NCBI GenBank assembly: GCA_964036045.1
Contig: OZ038384.1
Coordinates: 56,083,355-56,147,354, forward strand
DNA from: Eutreptiella sp. 'Long Island Sound 2002'
Lineage: Eukaryota > Euglenozoa > Euglenophyceae > Eutreptiales > Eutreptiaceae
Direction of reading: 5' to 3'
DNA length: 64,000 bases
Below the pieces are notes generated by a model. It did not search any database. It was not told the origin of the DNA and was given only the letters and a program-made list of their open reading frames with translations. Shown piece after piece: positions 32,701 through 42,599 of the stretch (its first letter is position 1; every line of letters starts with the position of its first letter). The position numbers were made by a program, and so were the translations under genes.

Positions 32701-33326
32701 AAGTGCTTGACGACGGGAGGCACGTGCCCGTGGCCTTCTGGAGCCGAGTCCTGGCGGAAGGCCAGAGACGGACGTGGACGCCCCGTGAAAAGGAGGCGTA
32801 TGCCATCGTCATGGCTCTCAGGAAATGGGCTGGGTACATAGCCCTCCATCCTGTCACCGTCTGCACCGACCATCAGAGTCTGCAGTCGTGGCACAAGGAG
32901 CACGTGGACACCCCCTCGGGTCCCGCCTCCCGACGGGCAAGATGGCATGAGACCTTGGCCAAGTTCGACCTTACGGTTGTGTATATTCCTGGAAAGGATA
33001 ACACCGTGGCGGACTGTCTCAGTAGGTGGGCCTATCCCGCCAGCAAGGGCATGACGGACATCTCTGCCCATGGCGATGAGGCTGAGACCGCTGAAGCCAA
33101 GAGAATCATCGAAATGGAGCGCCTGATGGAGGAGGAGGGTGCCAAATGCTTCGTCGTCATGGCCGCAGATGCCCCCCTCGCAACGAGGGTGGCAGAGCGG
33201 TCAGAGTACTCGCCCCTGAGGGGTCTGAGTCCGACAAGCACCTCTTCCCGGAGTCTTGCCTCCAGGACGACTGGACCGACGATTACGCCAAGTCTGAGGC
33301 CTTTGCGGCCGAGTATAGGGCTGTGA
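29787..33326 (+). CDS. pol: R pol, part 1: protease, Dam-like domain, RT, RNase H
   Basis: In frame with gag, opened by the TAG at 29784-29786; the first ATG is 29838. Retropepsin: VLVDTGAQVSLVKAGLLP (D at 30234), then MIVGYDFM. About 30710-31160 resembles the methyltransferase-like block seen in some retroelements (LDAFSSGTSAHL, WIHCPRWDIPRAIAKIRK, VLVVPMG). RT: RLVVDYRGLN, IDLKHGYHQMPL, MPMGVTNGNAAFQRM and catalytic FVDD (about 32166). RNase H: LRTDASDYAIGAVLEQ...REKEAYAIVMAL...CTDHQSL. The frame fails shortly after LATRVAER (about 33200), where the integrase continues in the -1 frame. Confidence 0.9.
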   Translation, partial: RSPCSQGPQLGRSQDGDVGSAEPSQSGVDKHKGTAAGGRPGPAPSRGGGVRASEGTNPCTRPSFATKNVFDVLQDLSESIGGSPGPQLDAADGQPEPIVHDLHQSLVELLERPEILSLHAVRRVGRQRQLHLKVRALCGEVEKVFDVLVDTGAQVSLVKAGLLPPECLTDSRKPVRLKVANGQYMVGGTKEAAIGLQFVNHRELSRPDLGKEILLHGRFYEAEMDWDMIVGYDFMMETDSGVLPAQASMTLYQDDQLSWLSSPEHHVECQWIHPERNQLEVAALDTEPTGPANQEYGVRPEVASRVVADLGASDLALDAFSSGTSAHLRVCEKYWSAQDSAWKKHWGPHQGLMWIHCPRWDIPRAIAKIRKDRSKAVLVVPMGCNEEESTRHWVASLTNMTLNKVVLPAGESVYQDAKGQPMPPQRWPTEFHYVDGGLDQADTTGFVCVNRIIAEPWRQCFAVPPVDIEESDSEEPLTEEEWDLVRGYMDQPFHDWGNQREGKGQDKAWWEVDSIVSGSYYGDTFVRRVLDHLSSQDEPIGGNPPTYGDLFRGKTRDGPLGHLGRPPEPKASGVATPQVSSVVQVPGKAKAESDDCPKIQALRARLKQKYGDTFFSGKPVFPPPVRGPYGEAKIRLKQDPRVYRHREFALRGERKEAMEKILRDFIQRGWLEPCHSEWASPCFVVPKKVAGEWRLVVDYRGLNAQTQHDSYTLPLIEDMLQKQHRRRIFTVIDLKHGYHQMPLAQESRACTAMSTPLGPLQWKVMPMGVTNGNAAFQRMLENLLEPVGDCADPFVDDVIIASGDPSMSYEELLEAHERDVTRVLDLLVRHKLTGSSDKATIAVSEVVFAGHVVGNGQRKPIPGKVAAIEHWEKPKTVSELRAYLGFCNYYSGCIKMYAEYAAPMTTMLKGNREETKKGSKKALVWTAESDRAFQGMKQALLSAVGLHLVDPDRGFVLRTDASDYAIGAVLEQVLDDGRHVPVAFWSRVLAEGQRRTWTPREKEAYAIVMALRKWAGYIALHPVTVCTDHQSLQSWHKEHVDTPSGPASRRARWHETLAKFDLTVVYIPGKDNTVADCLSRWAYPASKGMTDISAHGDEAETAEAKRIIEMERLMEEEGAKCFVVMAADAPLATRVAERSEYSPLRGLSPTSTSSRSLASRTTGPTITPSLRPLRPSIGL

Positions 33327-34687
33327 CCGACCCTGATGACGGGCAGAAGTGGCCAAAGGGGCTGACTGAGGAAGATGGCAAGCTCTACCGGAATGGTAAG
33401 CTGCTGATACCAGAGTCCCGGGTGCTCGAGCTTTGTGAAGCTTGGCACCACCACATGCTGCACCCAGGGGTCAAGAAGCAAGCTCTTGACATGCAGCGTC
33501 GGTTCGAGATCGACCATATCGTTCTCTACACCGCCATCAAGAAGGTCAGGAAGGGTTGCTCGGTCTGTCAGGCCTGCAATCCCGATAACCGGAACGTCAA
33601 GGGGGAAGCCCAATGGACCCCGGTTCCTGACCAGCCCATGGAGAGCGTGGCCATGGACGTCTTCTCCATGCCCGAAGTGCACATTGGCAAGGAGACCTTT
33701 GACTGTGTGGTTCTCTGTGTGGACCGCCACAGCGGCTACGTTGTAGCCGTTCCGGCACGCAAAAAGGGGTTGCTTGCCAAGGAAGTGGCAGTCATGATGA
33801 TTCGTCATTGGCTGACCGTCTTTGACATCCCCCGCACCATTTGCAGTGACCGAGGGCCCCAGTTTACTGGTGGCTGGTTCAAGGCTATGTGTTCCCTCAT
33901 GGGAATACGTCATGCCAAGAGCGTCGCCTATCTCAGCCGGTCTAACGGCCGTGCTGAAGTGGCTGGACGGCAGCTGTTCGAGAAGCTGCGCAAGATCCAC
34001 ATCACCAATCCACGTCGGAACTGGTTTGAGGAGATGTGGCCTGCTCTGAAGGCCCATCATGACAGCCCCACTCCGGGCGGTTTGTCCCCTCACCAGATTC
34101 TCTTCGGCAGGGACCCCCTGGGTAGGGGACTTCCCTTGTCTGGTGATGGCATGGCTATGGATGCCAAGGAGTTCTTCGCGCGGCAAGAGCAAACGGCGCG
34201 GGACATCCGCCAGCAGCTTGAGAAGGAGCATGCTGAGCGTCAGAAGTCCGCCCCGAGCTCGACGGCGCAGAAGTTCAGGGTGGGAGACCCGGTGTGGGTG
34301 ATCAGACCCCGCCCCATGGGCACCCACCGCACCAAGACCTGGTTCACGGCGGGCGAGGTGGTCCGCAGGATTGGTGAGGACACCTACCCCATCAAGGTGG
34401 GTCACGGACAGTTCCGGGAGCGCCACGAGAGTCAACTCCGTGTGCGGGAACCCGACCTCCGTGGCCAACATGTGTCCCTGAGCTATGCCGCACATGAGGC
34501 CGATTCGGACGACGACTATGCTGAGCAGGACAACTATACAGTCGAGAAGATCCTGGCTCAGCGTCCGAAGGCCTCGGCACCCGGAGGTCTGGAGTTCAAG
34601 GTTCGTTGGCGAGGCTATGGGCCGTCCCACGACACCTGGGAACCCGTCTCCTCGTTCGTGCTGCGGGTCAATACTCCCTTCATGGAG
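33200..34687 (+). CDS. R pol, part 2: integrase and chromodomain (frameshifted)
   Basis: The frame is open from about 33146; homologous sequence starts near 33220 (SESDKHLFPESCL). It has the HHCC zinc-binding domain (WHHHMLHPGVKKQAL...CSVCQAC) and the DD35E core: MDVFSMPEV, SDRGPQFTGGW (about 33847) and NGRAEVAG with exactly 35 residues between the last D and E. A GPY/F-like region (FRVGDPVWVIRP) and a chromodomain follow (YTVEKILAQRP...FKVRWRGYGPSHDTWEP), which would target chromatin. It ends at VNTPFME where r is inserted; the last 26 codons lie at 37587-37667. Confidence 0.9.
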
Positions 34688-35636
34688 TGAAGCATTTTCG
34701 GCGGGGGTGATGTCCGTGCGTCCACAGAAAAATTGGAAAAATTGAAAATCCTTCAATCCATCACCCCAACCCCTCCAAGTACTACATGAAGTCTATACCA
34801 AACTTCGATTCCATTGGAGTTGCGTAAATGGTCTTGGAATCCTTGCTCGCCCCATGGGGAGCGTCCGCGGACACAATCTGGCGTCTATGGACAAAGAGAA
34901 GGTATATGTGATATAAATATGCAAAATAAATGCGTTAACATGTACAATGTATGAGTAACAATTCTATACTATAAAATAGCATAAAAAAGAAGACGAAATG
35001 AAGGCGACGGCGTCGCCGCCATCAGAAAATCTGACGGCTACGAGGCGTCGCCATCAGGATCTCCACTGAGATCCTGCCCAAACTGGGCCAACCAGTGGTT
35101 TCTGGGCGAAAAACAACAAAATAAAGTGACTTTTGAGTCAAAAACACTCATTTTGCGCGTCTCCCCCCAACGCGTCGCGTAGCCGACACGACGCGTTTCT
35201 GCGCCAATTCAACCTACATATGAAAAGGCCCACTGTTGGGCTACGCCATAGGCGTCTGAGCGATTCCTGGAATCGCCTCAGCATTTTTTGAAAAATGCGT
35301 GAACGCGCCTTTTTTCGCAAAAATGGACCTTCGCGGAACGCCGCGAAAAAGGTCACGCTATAATCTTTTATTCCTAAAAACGATAAAACAATAATAAAAT
35401 TGCCTAAAATCTTTAGAAATCGAGAGTTAAATTCTCGATCTGGAGCTGCGTCGCGCAGGCGACGACTGTCGTCGCCAGTCCAGAAAAGACGTAAAATGAC
35501 GATTTCTGGGGTATTTTACAGAAATCCCACAGAAATTAAGATGCCGTAGCATCAACAGGAAAATTCCTGATCTGGCCTGGCGAAGAGCGCCACAGGCTGT
35601 GCAGCGGGTATGGGTGAAGCACCCCATACCGCTTCA
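34688..35636 (-). repeat. LTR of r (3' LTR in its own orientation)
   Basis: Near-identical to 36634-37582. Contains AT-rich TATAAA-like stretches and several GC-rich inverted repeats (for example GGCGACGGCGTCGCC). Confidence 0.92.
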
Positions 35637-35647
35637 CCCCCCTCCTT
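35637..35647 (-). other. Polypurine tract of r
   Basis: AAGGAGGGGGG on the minus strand directly before the LTR; the same 11 bases precede the R 3' LTR. Confidence 0.75.
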
Positions 35648-36069
35648 AGAAGCCTTGCCTATATCCAAAGGAAGGCAAGGCCAAGGAGGCGCTCTGACCC
35701 CTGCAGTGTCCTGGTTTCAATATTGATTCATCAGAACAGTGGGGGGGGGGGGGCTTCGTGAGTAATTTACATGGGGGGGAGCACCACACACATGTAAAAA
35801 AAAAATTATTTTTTTTTTTTTTTGATCTTGAAATATTCATAGGGCAATTGCCCCTCAGGCGACAACGCTGGTCCCTGGCACTCCTCTTAGCCTCTGGTGA
35901 CCAGACCAGGGGCGCTGCAGGGCCTTCCGCCCTGACTGATGGCGCTTAGGCGCACATATTGGCCCTTTTTCTCCATGGGCATGGAAATCAATAATTCAAT
36001 AAATTCGGAAAATTCGGAAAAAATTATTTAGGGTCAAACCCAAGGCAAGGCCTTCCACCGAGCCTGAAT

Positions 36070-36588
36070 TTAGGGCCATTTCCTGCCCAAGGCGACGAAT
36101 TCCTCGTGCCTTTTAGGGTCCATTCCCAACCCAAGGTGACGAATGAACGCACCTGATTTGGGGGATTTAGGGTAATTTCCTACCCAAGGCGCCCCACGCC
36201 TATTTAGGAAGGGACCTCCCAGAGGGTCAACCAACCCAAGGCGACGAATTAACGCGCCGGATTTGGTTACTGGTGGACGCGGGGCGCTTACCGCGCGACC
36301 TGCTGTCTTTGCTCTTGGGATTCGCCATCCACTCCACTTGTCGAGCTGCTGCAGGGTCCAGATTTCCTGAAGACCTCTGCTGGGATCGTCGTCGTCGTCG
36401 CAGGAGCTCCTGGAGCTGATCTCAGGGCTGTCGTCGTCGCTGCTGTTGCCTTGGGGGCCAGTCTTGGCCCAGGCGTCCCTTCTTGCACTGTATTTCCACC
36501 AGGGCAATACCTTAGGCTGCAGTCTGTTGCGCTGCGGGAGTCGTCGAAAACCAGGCAGCAGGACACCACTCAACGTCGTGGGAGCCAT
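36070..36588 (-). CDS. Small ORF of r, 172 codons, unknown
   Basis: ATG at 36588 lies just after the putative primer-binding site; stop at 36070. The protein starts MAPTTLSGVLLPGFRR and contains an acidic run (CDDDDDPS) and two similar GALIRRLGL/GAFIRHLGL repeats. No retroviral domain is recognisable. It could be a remnant or a Gag-like leader, or simply chance; position right after the PBS is the only argument for function. Confidence 0.35.
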   Translation of the reverse strand: MAPTTLSGVLLPGFRRLPQRNRLQPKVLPWWKYSARRDAWAKTGPQGNSSDDDSPEISSRSSCDDDDDPSRGLQEIWTLQQLDKWSGWRIPRAKTAGRAVSAPRPPVTKSGALIRRLGLVDPLGGPFLNRRGAPWVGNYPKSPKSGAFIRHLGLGMDPKRHEEFVALGRKWP

Positions 36589-36610
36589 CGACAGGTCCGC
36601 CAGTGAACCA

Positions 36611-36630
36611 CGCGGACAGCGGCAAGACCA
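36611..36630 (-). other. Putative tRNA primer-binding site of r
   Basis: On the minus strand TGGTCTTGCCGCTGTCCGCG begins three bases after the LTR end, as expected for a site complementary to a tRNA 3' CCA end. The tRNA is not identified. Confidence 0.6.
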
Positions 36631-36633
36631 TTT

Positions 36634-37582
36634 TGAAGCATTTTCGGCGGGGGTGATGTCCGTGCGTCCAAAGAAAAATTCGAAAAATTGAAAATCCTTC
36701 AATCCATCACCCCAACCCCTCCAAGTACTACATGAAGTCTATACCAAACTTCAATTCCATTGGAGTTGCGTAAATGGTCTTGGAATCCTTGCTCGCCCCA
36801 TGGGGAGCGTCCGCGGACACAATCTGGCGTCTATGGACAAAGAGAAGGTATATGTGATATACATATGCAAAATAAATGCGTTAACATGTACAATGTATGA
36901 GTAACAATTCTATACTATAAAATAGCATAAAAAAGAAGACGAAATGAAGGCGACGGCGTCGCCGCCATCAGAAAATCTGACGGCTACGAGGCGTCGCCAT
37001 CAGGATCTCCACTGAGATCCTGCCCAAACTGGGCCAACCAGTGATTTCTGGGCGAAAAACAACAAAATAAAGTGACTTTTGAGTCAAAAACACTCATTTT
37101 GCGCGTCTCCCCCCAACGCGTCGCGTAGCCGACACGACGCGTTTCTGCGCCAATTCAACCTACATATGAAAAGGCCCACTGTTGGGCTACGCCATAGGCG
37201 TCTGAGCGATTCCTGGAATCGCCTCAGCATTTTTTGAAAAATGCGTGAACGCGCCTTTTTTCGCAAAAATGGACCTTCGCGGAACGCCGCGAAAAAGGTC
37301 ACGCTATAATCTTTTATTCCTAAAAACGATAAAACAATAATAAAATTGCCTAAAATCTTTAGAAATCGAGAGTTAAATTCTCGATCTGGAGCTGCGTCGC
37401 GCAGGCGACGACTGTCGTCGCCAGTCCAGAAAAGACGTAAAATGACGATTTCTGGGGTATTTTACAGAAATCCCACAGAAATCAAGATGCCGTAGCATCA
37501 ACAGGAAAATTCCTGATCTGGCCTGGCGAAGAGCGCCACAGGCTGTGCAGCGGGTATGGGTGAAGCACCCCATACCGCTTCA
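36634..37582 (-). repeat. LTR of r (5' LTR in its own orientation)
   Basis: TGAAGC...GCTTCA, matching 34688-35636; followed on the + strand by the second GGAG. Confidence 0.92.
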
Positions 37583-37586
37583 GGAG

Positions 37587-37667
37587 TACATCCGCAAGCA
37601 CAAGACCAAGATCCACGTTTCGGACTTGGCAGCACTCACCCGGGCGATTGCAGCCAGGGGTGCCTGA
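37587..37667 (+). CDS. R pol C-terminal 26 codons, displaced by r
   Basis: After the second GGAG the frame continues from ...NTPFME as YIRKHKTKIHVSDLAALT... to TGA at 37665-37667. This completes the region after the chromodomain and proves the r insertion point. Confidence 0.82.
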   Translation, partial: YIRKHKTKIHVSDLAALTRAIAARGA

Positions 37668-39151
37668 TCAGCGCCCTGAGCTCTCCCCTGATGTGTTTTC
37701 AGCGCTTGTGAGGTCGACGGATCGTCCCTTACTTGCTTGCTCTCTTCCATCTTTCGGTGACAGAGTGGCCATATACCCCCCCCTGCTGAATCCAGAGGAG
37801 GATGGCCCCTCTCTTTTTCTATTCGTCACTCACCCCCCTGCTGAATCCTTGGGAAACCAGGTAGGGCGACTGACCTTCATATTTCTGAGCTCTTGGGGCC
37901 TTGAAGCCCATACGACGTTGCGCAACGGATGCTGCTGTCATCGGCATTGCGAATTTTTGGTGTGTGGTCTGGTTCCATGGCACTTGCGGAATCCGGACCA
38001 GTCGACGTGTGTCTCGAGACTATATATGGCCTGAACTCAGGCATTTTCTTTTCCACCCTCCTGCGTTGCCTTATCCTGACCGTGGCGTGGTTTGGCGCTC
38101 TGTCCAGAGCGTGTTTACACGCCTATTTACCCGAATTGTTGCTTGTTTTTCTGCCCTCCAGGATATGTGCATCTGTATGTTAAGTGTCATCAGCCCATCG
38201 CTGAGGGATGGACTGTTTTTCACCACGAATCGGGATACAGAGGCGCCTTCAGTCGCCGTGTACATGTTCATACAGCCTGGTCCAGCCTGGACCAGTACCC
38301 GAATACAGATTCTACTGTTTGAGTGCCTGTGATACCGTGTTGCCCTATTCGCTGTGATGTGTGGAGATCCTGATGGCGCCAGGCGGGAAGCCCAGTTGCC
38401 TGACTACACTCCCAGCGGTCCGCCACTGTCAGTCCCAGTGTGAGCCTACCGATTCGCAGACGCACTTGCGTTCGGATGGCGGCCTCCGGTGCTCCTGACC
38501 TCGGTCAGTCTGCCTGGGAAACTGGTGGTTTGAGGAGTCGACGCCTCCGCCCACACTGCATGAGGACTCCCTCATGTATGGCCTTCGTGGCAGTAGGGCG
38601 AGGGAAAAGACGGCCTTGATGCCCGATCCCTTCAGGAGGAGTTCCCTTAAGATTTGGGGTTCTTAAGGAGATCGACTATGGCACTCTGGACTCGCGTCGT
38701 ATGGATATGGACATGGTGCGCCCGAGGAAGGACCCGTGGGGACTCTCCCCAGTCGGCGGGCCTTGGGAAGCTTGGGGTAGCCTGATGGATCTTTGTGGTC
38801 GCTCTCGACTTGTGGGACCACCTCGGTCGTCGTGTGTTGCCTATGTTGGCCGTGTATGCCACTGCCACTGTGGTGGTGACCGTAGCAGCCGGCACCCGGT
38901 GCGCCTGGTATGGGTTAACGGGTCCTTTGGATGCCGAACAATCGCCGCCATGACCCTGGACATTGATACTTGATACTATACATGTGCTACGAGCTTATCA
39001 GCATCATACCTATCTTACTGTGTCTTACTGTGATTTGACAGCCTAGCCTGAATCAGCCTGAAGTGAGGATGTGACACCCCCCCTTCAGGATATGGTCCTG
39101 GGTACCCGCTGCCATGCTTGGGTGTTATTGAGCCCCCCCAGGGTTTGCTCT
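37668..39151 (+). other. R 3' non-coding region
   Basis: 1.5 kb between the pol stop and the polypurine tract. No ORF looks genuine. It would be the 3' untranslated part of the R genomic RNA. Confidence 0.6.
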
Positions 39152-39162
39152 AAGGAGGGGGG
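39152..39162 (+). other. Polypurine tract of R
   Basis: AAGGAGGGGGG immediately before TGAAGC of the 3' LTR; primes plus-strand synthesis in LTR retroelements. Confidence 0.85.
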
Positions 39163-42126
39163 TGAAGCGGTACCCAGAACCCCATGGCCAGGTTACGGCA
39201 TGCAACAGGTCTCCGGTCCACTAACCCCAAGTACGGAAGGGAAGACGCCCGTTGACGCTCCATTCCGTGCCGTAAAGCCCTGCATCGGCAACCGATGCAC
39301 CGCCAGCGGAGATTTGTGTATCAGAATATCAGGAATCAACAGGGTTTTATTTTCATATTGTTTCCGTCAATTTTTACGCTTCCGTTCTGATACTCACTGT
39401 TTTGACTGCTGGCGGTTGGATCGCGACTTTACCGTAACCGCCAGTTTAACTGTAATTAATGGAAATTTTAACGCTATCCGCGACGAAGGCTCCAAAGCCT
39501 TCAGGAACTGCATGGATGCTTCCGCAATTTTCACATTCTACACTCGCAACCTTAATCCGAATTTTTCAGGATGTCGAAATCGGATTTTCGACTTCGACAT
39601 CCCCGCACTTGATTTGACCTCTTTCGAGTGGACCTACGTGCTTCCCTATGCACGAATCAACTTCCCTTCTATCCTGCCCTCCATTTGTCTTAAAGATATG
39701 GGCAAAACAAAGTTGATTCGTGAGGCCACTTGTGAAGGTCATATCTCGTGTTGCTTGCGAGGAATTACGATAAGGAAACGTGGGATGTATTCACAATACT
39801 CCCGACGTAATTTAGGAAGCATAATATGCCTTGCGTCTCTACACGTGCGCGCTAGTGTAATGGATCATGGTCAATATGGTAGAGTTTGCGTTATAACTCT
39901 TTGGCCATGACATTGCGTGCGTTAAGATAACTTTCGAGTGTAGCGCGCAAGTGTTGGTGTTGCATAGGAACTCTCCTTGAGTTCCTATGAGCGATTGACA
40001 CAAAGTTATGCCCTTGGAGGGGCATGACATATCGTGTTGGGAGCCACCTTTTTGGGCAATATGTGGTATGTGCCATGTGTTGTGTTGCGTGCCCATTTGG
40101 CGGGTCCATTGCTCCAAGCCGAACCCGCCAATGGACCTCATATTGTGCAAGCCCCTTCTCCATACTCCCTACGATCAATTGCAAGCCTAACCTTCGTGAA
40201 GGGAAGCTTGTGTGGTGAACCCGAAGCGATGCGTTGGGAGCAAGGTGTGTATTTTGCAATTTTCCATATTTTCATGTGCCCACTTGGGAAGTAGCGCTCG
40301 TAACCTTTCAAGGCGCCCCAAGTGGAGCACATATGTGGGATCAAAGGTCATTGGTGTCAAGTCATTGTGTTTAGAAGGATTAAGTGATTGCACGATCCAA
40401 GCCGAAGATATTATAATATAATTATGCACCTTTCAAGGCACTTTTGTGTGTGCTTGTGCCAATTTTGCCATTTTTGGCCCGTCATGATGTCAAGTGGCGA
40501 CCGTGTATCTCAACGTTGCGCTCAATTGACATCATGACCCAAGTATGATATGGGGGTACATACTTCGGTGCCCAACATATCTTGGACCCGGCGAATAACT
40601 CCTCTTAGGCTTGGCATACCGTGGCCGCCATGTTGGCGATTTGGGAGTATCCCAAATCATGGGCTCACTTGGCGACCCTGCCATTCCCAATATCGGAGGA
40701 GTTGGGCGACGCCCAAAAGATATGTTGGACCAACATGACTTGATACCAATCCTATGGCACACTCAGGTCCGAGTCGGGCATGTGCCTCATTTGCCCCAAC
40801 CATGAGTGTGCGCATTTTTGGCCATTTTGAGCAATTTTCCACTTTTGCTGCCCGCCGTGCACTATGTTCTAACCCTCGTGCACGCCGGACGCATGGACCA
40901 ATGGACCATATATGACCTGGGTGTCTTGGGTAATGGTCCCCAAGGTTCACACACCACGTGGGCGAAGCGGGGCCACCTTCGTTAAGGCGCTAGCTCAAAG
41001 TGAGTGTGGGCAATTTTGCAATTTTGGCATTTGTGGACCCAATTGGGATCGTCACCACGCCAAGTGGCATGGAGATCTTTGAGAGCCAAGGGCATGGGAG
41101 TCTCTGTTGGACTCCCGGTGGATCGCGTGTGGAATGGGGGATCCGATCTCCAAGCCGGCGTGGAGATATACTATTGGGAGCACACCGAATTTTGGCTCAT
41201 TTCAAGCAGCCAAAATGACCCAATTTTGGGACCCCAATCCCCCCCTTCCGTGTGGTCAATTGGCGGCCCCATTTCTCTAAGCCCATAAGGAGCCTGGACC
41301 AAAAACCAATTTGTACACTCAGAAATAAGTCCTAGGTCCTGCCTCCTACCCTGTGAGCCATTGGCCTTACCTTGGCCGGGCAAGCTACGCGTGGGAATGA
41401 CGCCAATTTTGGTGATTTTGGCATCATGACCCCACTTGACTCATCCGTGTTGCCCTGATGCCGGGACCTCAGAGGGAACCAGGTTGGGTGAGGGCTCCAG
41501 GGAGTTCGTACTCGAAGGGCATAGGGTCAGTTGCCTCGTCCCTACCTCTGGCGGGTCCGGACGAGGGGTCAATTTTGGGGATTTTTGAGTCAATATCAGT
41601 TTGGGCTGAAACAGCCCATTTTCAGCTACCAACTCCTGGGTGATAATGGCGGGGCCATATCTCTGACTCAGAGAGGAGTTGGGACCTGCCGTTAAGGGAG
41701 CATAAGGAGCCACTGTCGGTTGGCCCTGGAGCCCCTTTCCAGGAACTCGCCTGTGGCTGGGCGGGACACCTCTTCCATTGACAGGGTTTCAGGGTCCGGA
41801 CTGAGCAGGGCATGGGTTGTGTTTGAGCCCCCGCCCCCATCAGCCACTGAGAGGGTCGGACCTGGGGTTGGGATGTGAGTTGGGACTGAGTGTCTATGGT
41901 CCTGTGATGCCCTTACCCCATTCCAGTCTTAACCCCATGTGTACATATCCTGATGTGTTGTTGTACATACTTTTGTTCCCTCTTTGCAGAGTGGCAAGGA
42001 TTCTGAAACGCTTTGTCACATGACACGAGCGTATTGATGCCCTTGTGAGCGTAGTGCCTTGCCTGCCTGCTCACCTGTGCGTGTCACCGCAGCGTCCCGT
42101 GGCCGGCCCCCCACGGGAACGCGTCA
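39163..42126 (+). repeat. 3' LTR of R
   Basis: 2,964 bp, collinear with 22101-25068 with scattered substitutions and a few small indels; ends GTCA, followed by CTAC. Confidence 0.93.
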
Positions 42127-42574
42127 CTACTAACTCATTGATGGACAAACACAATTGTTTAAGGGACAACAATTCATTCTCAAATGAGCATTGTGCTTCC
42201 TTCTTAACCATGGATGATAGCAAAGCATTTAGTCCATTGTCAATTTGTGCAAAATTCTCCTTGCACCAGCCCTCAATGTGCCCAGTCAAATCATGTAGTC
42301 GTTCTCCTTGTTCATCAACAATACCCTGGAGTTCGGCCTTCACCATAAACTCCATCAACATGTTCTTGTACTTGTCCTCGAAGTCGATCCAAAGCCATTT
42401 TGGCTTCACGAAAGGTTTTGGCAACTGCGTGATGTACCCAGGAGTGGCCGGAGCCGCTGCAGGCGGCAGTGGATTATTTCGCCAGTTGCGGGCTGGGCCG
42501 CGAATCGAATCCCCGCGGCACCAGACAACGTAGCCTACGTAATGTGAGGAACGTTTTCGACAACTTTCGGCCAT
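42127..42574 (-). pseudogene. Element O gag N-terminal part
   Basis: Minus-strand frame running ...KPKWLWIDFEDKYKNMLMEF...SLKQLCLSINELV to the R insertion, then in frame to 22096. Helical, Glu/Leu-rich, consistent with the coiled-coil Gag downstream. The true start could be MLMEF (about 42363) or upstream; the frame is open to 42574 but passes through a primer-binding-like sequence, so the first codons are doubtful. Confidence 0.6.
42505..42524 (-). other. Possible primer-binding site of element O
   Basis: On the minus strand TGGTGCCGCGGGGATTCGAT is complementary to a tRNA-like 3' end (the + strand ends ...CGGCACCA). If right, the O LTR lies just above 42525. The LTR boundary itself is not visible. 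Confidence 0.35.
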
Positions 42575-42599
42575 TTATATTAGATTTTACGTCAAAACT

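Larger units (their letters stand above)
34688..37582 (-). mobile_element. Short antisense LTR element r nested in R pol (2,895 bp)
   Basis: LTRs 34688-35636 and 36634-37582 (949 bp each, TGAAGC...GCTTCA, about seven differences by eye) and GGAG duplications (34684-34687, 37583-37586). It lies antisense to R: a primer-binding-like site is at 36611-36630 and the tract AAGGAGGGGGG (35637-35647, minus strand) abuts the other LTR. The internal part is only 997 bp with one 172-codon ORF and no pol. It is therefore a non-autonomous LTR element. The identical 11-nt polypurine tract and TGAAGC end suggest R-family enzymes mobilise it. Confidence 0.9.
22101..42126 (+). mobile_element. Ty3/gypsy chromovirus R with 2.97-kb LTRs (20.0 kb)
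   Basis: LTRs 22101-25068 and 39163-42126 run TGAAGC...GTCA. The polypurine tract AAGGAGGGGGG (39152-39162) abuts the 3' LTR, and CTAC duplications flank the element (22097-22100 and 42127-42130). The internal part encodes gag, protease, Dam-like domain, RT, RNase H, integrase and chromodomain. Without nested r it is about 17.1 kb, large for the group. By eye the LTRs differ at roughly 1-2% of positions, so insertion was fairly recent. No TGG primer-binding site is visible right after the 5' LTR. An in-frame TAG in gag, a pol frameshift and r make it probably non-autonomous. Confidence 0.92.
1..42574 (-). mobile_element. Old LTR-type retroelement O, split into three blocks
   Basis: Blocks 42574-42127, 22100-20258 and 1433-1 read on the minus strand as one gag-to-protease coding stretch. 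Between them lie D and R. Dropping each insertion with one target-duplication copy joins the blocks in frame: ...INELV-VS-MARERE... across R, and ...RRANSD-VISDKW... across D. The order is coiled coil, capsid-like region, two zinc-knuckle motifs, then retropepsin, as in LTR retrotransposons. It has in-frame stops (21828-21830, 1113-1115, 493-495 and others) and frameshifts, so it is dead. The rest of pol lies beyond the left edge. Superfamily is unresolved. Confidence 0.85.

Noticed and set aside
33032-34756. 574-codon minus-strand ORF opposite the integrase
   Set aside because: Shadow of the integrase/chromodomain coding strand, which has clear catalytic motifs.
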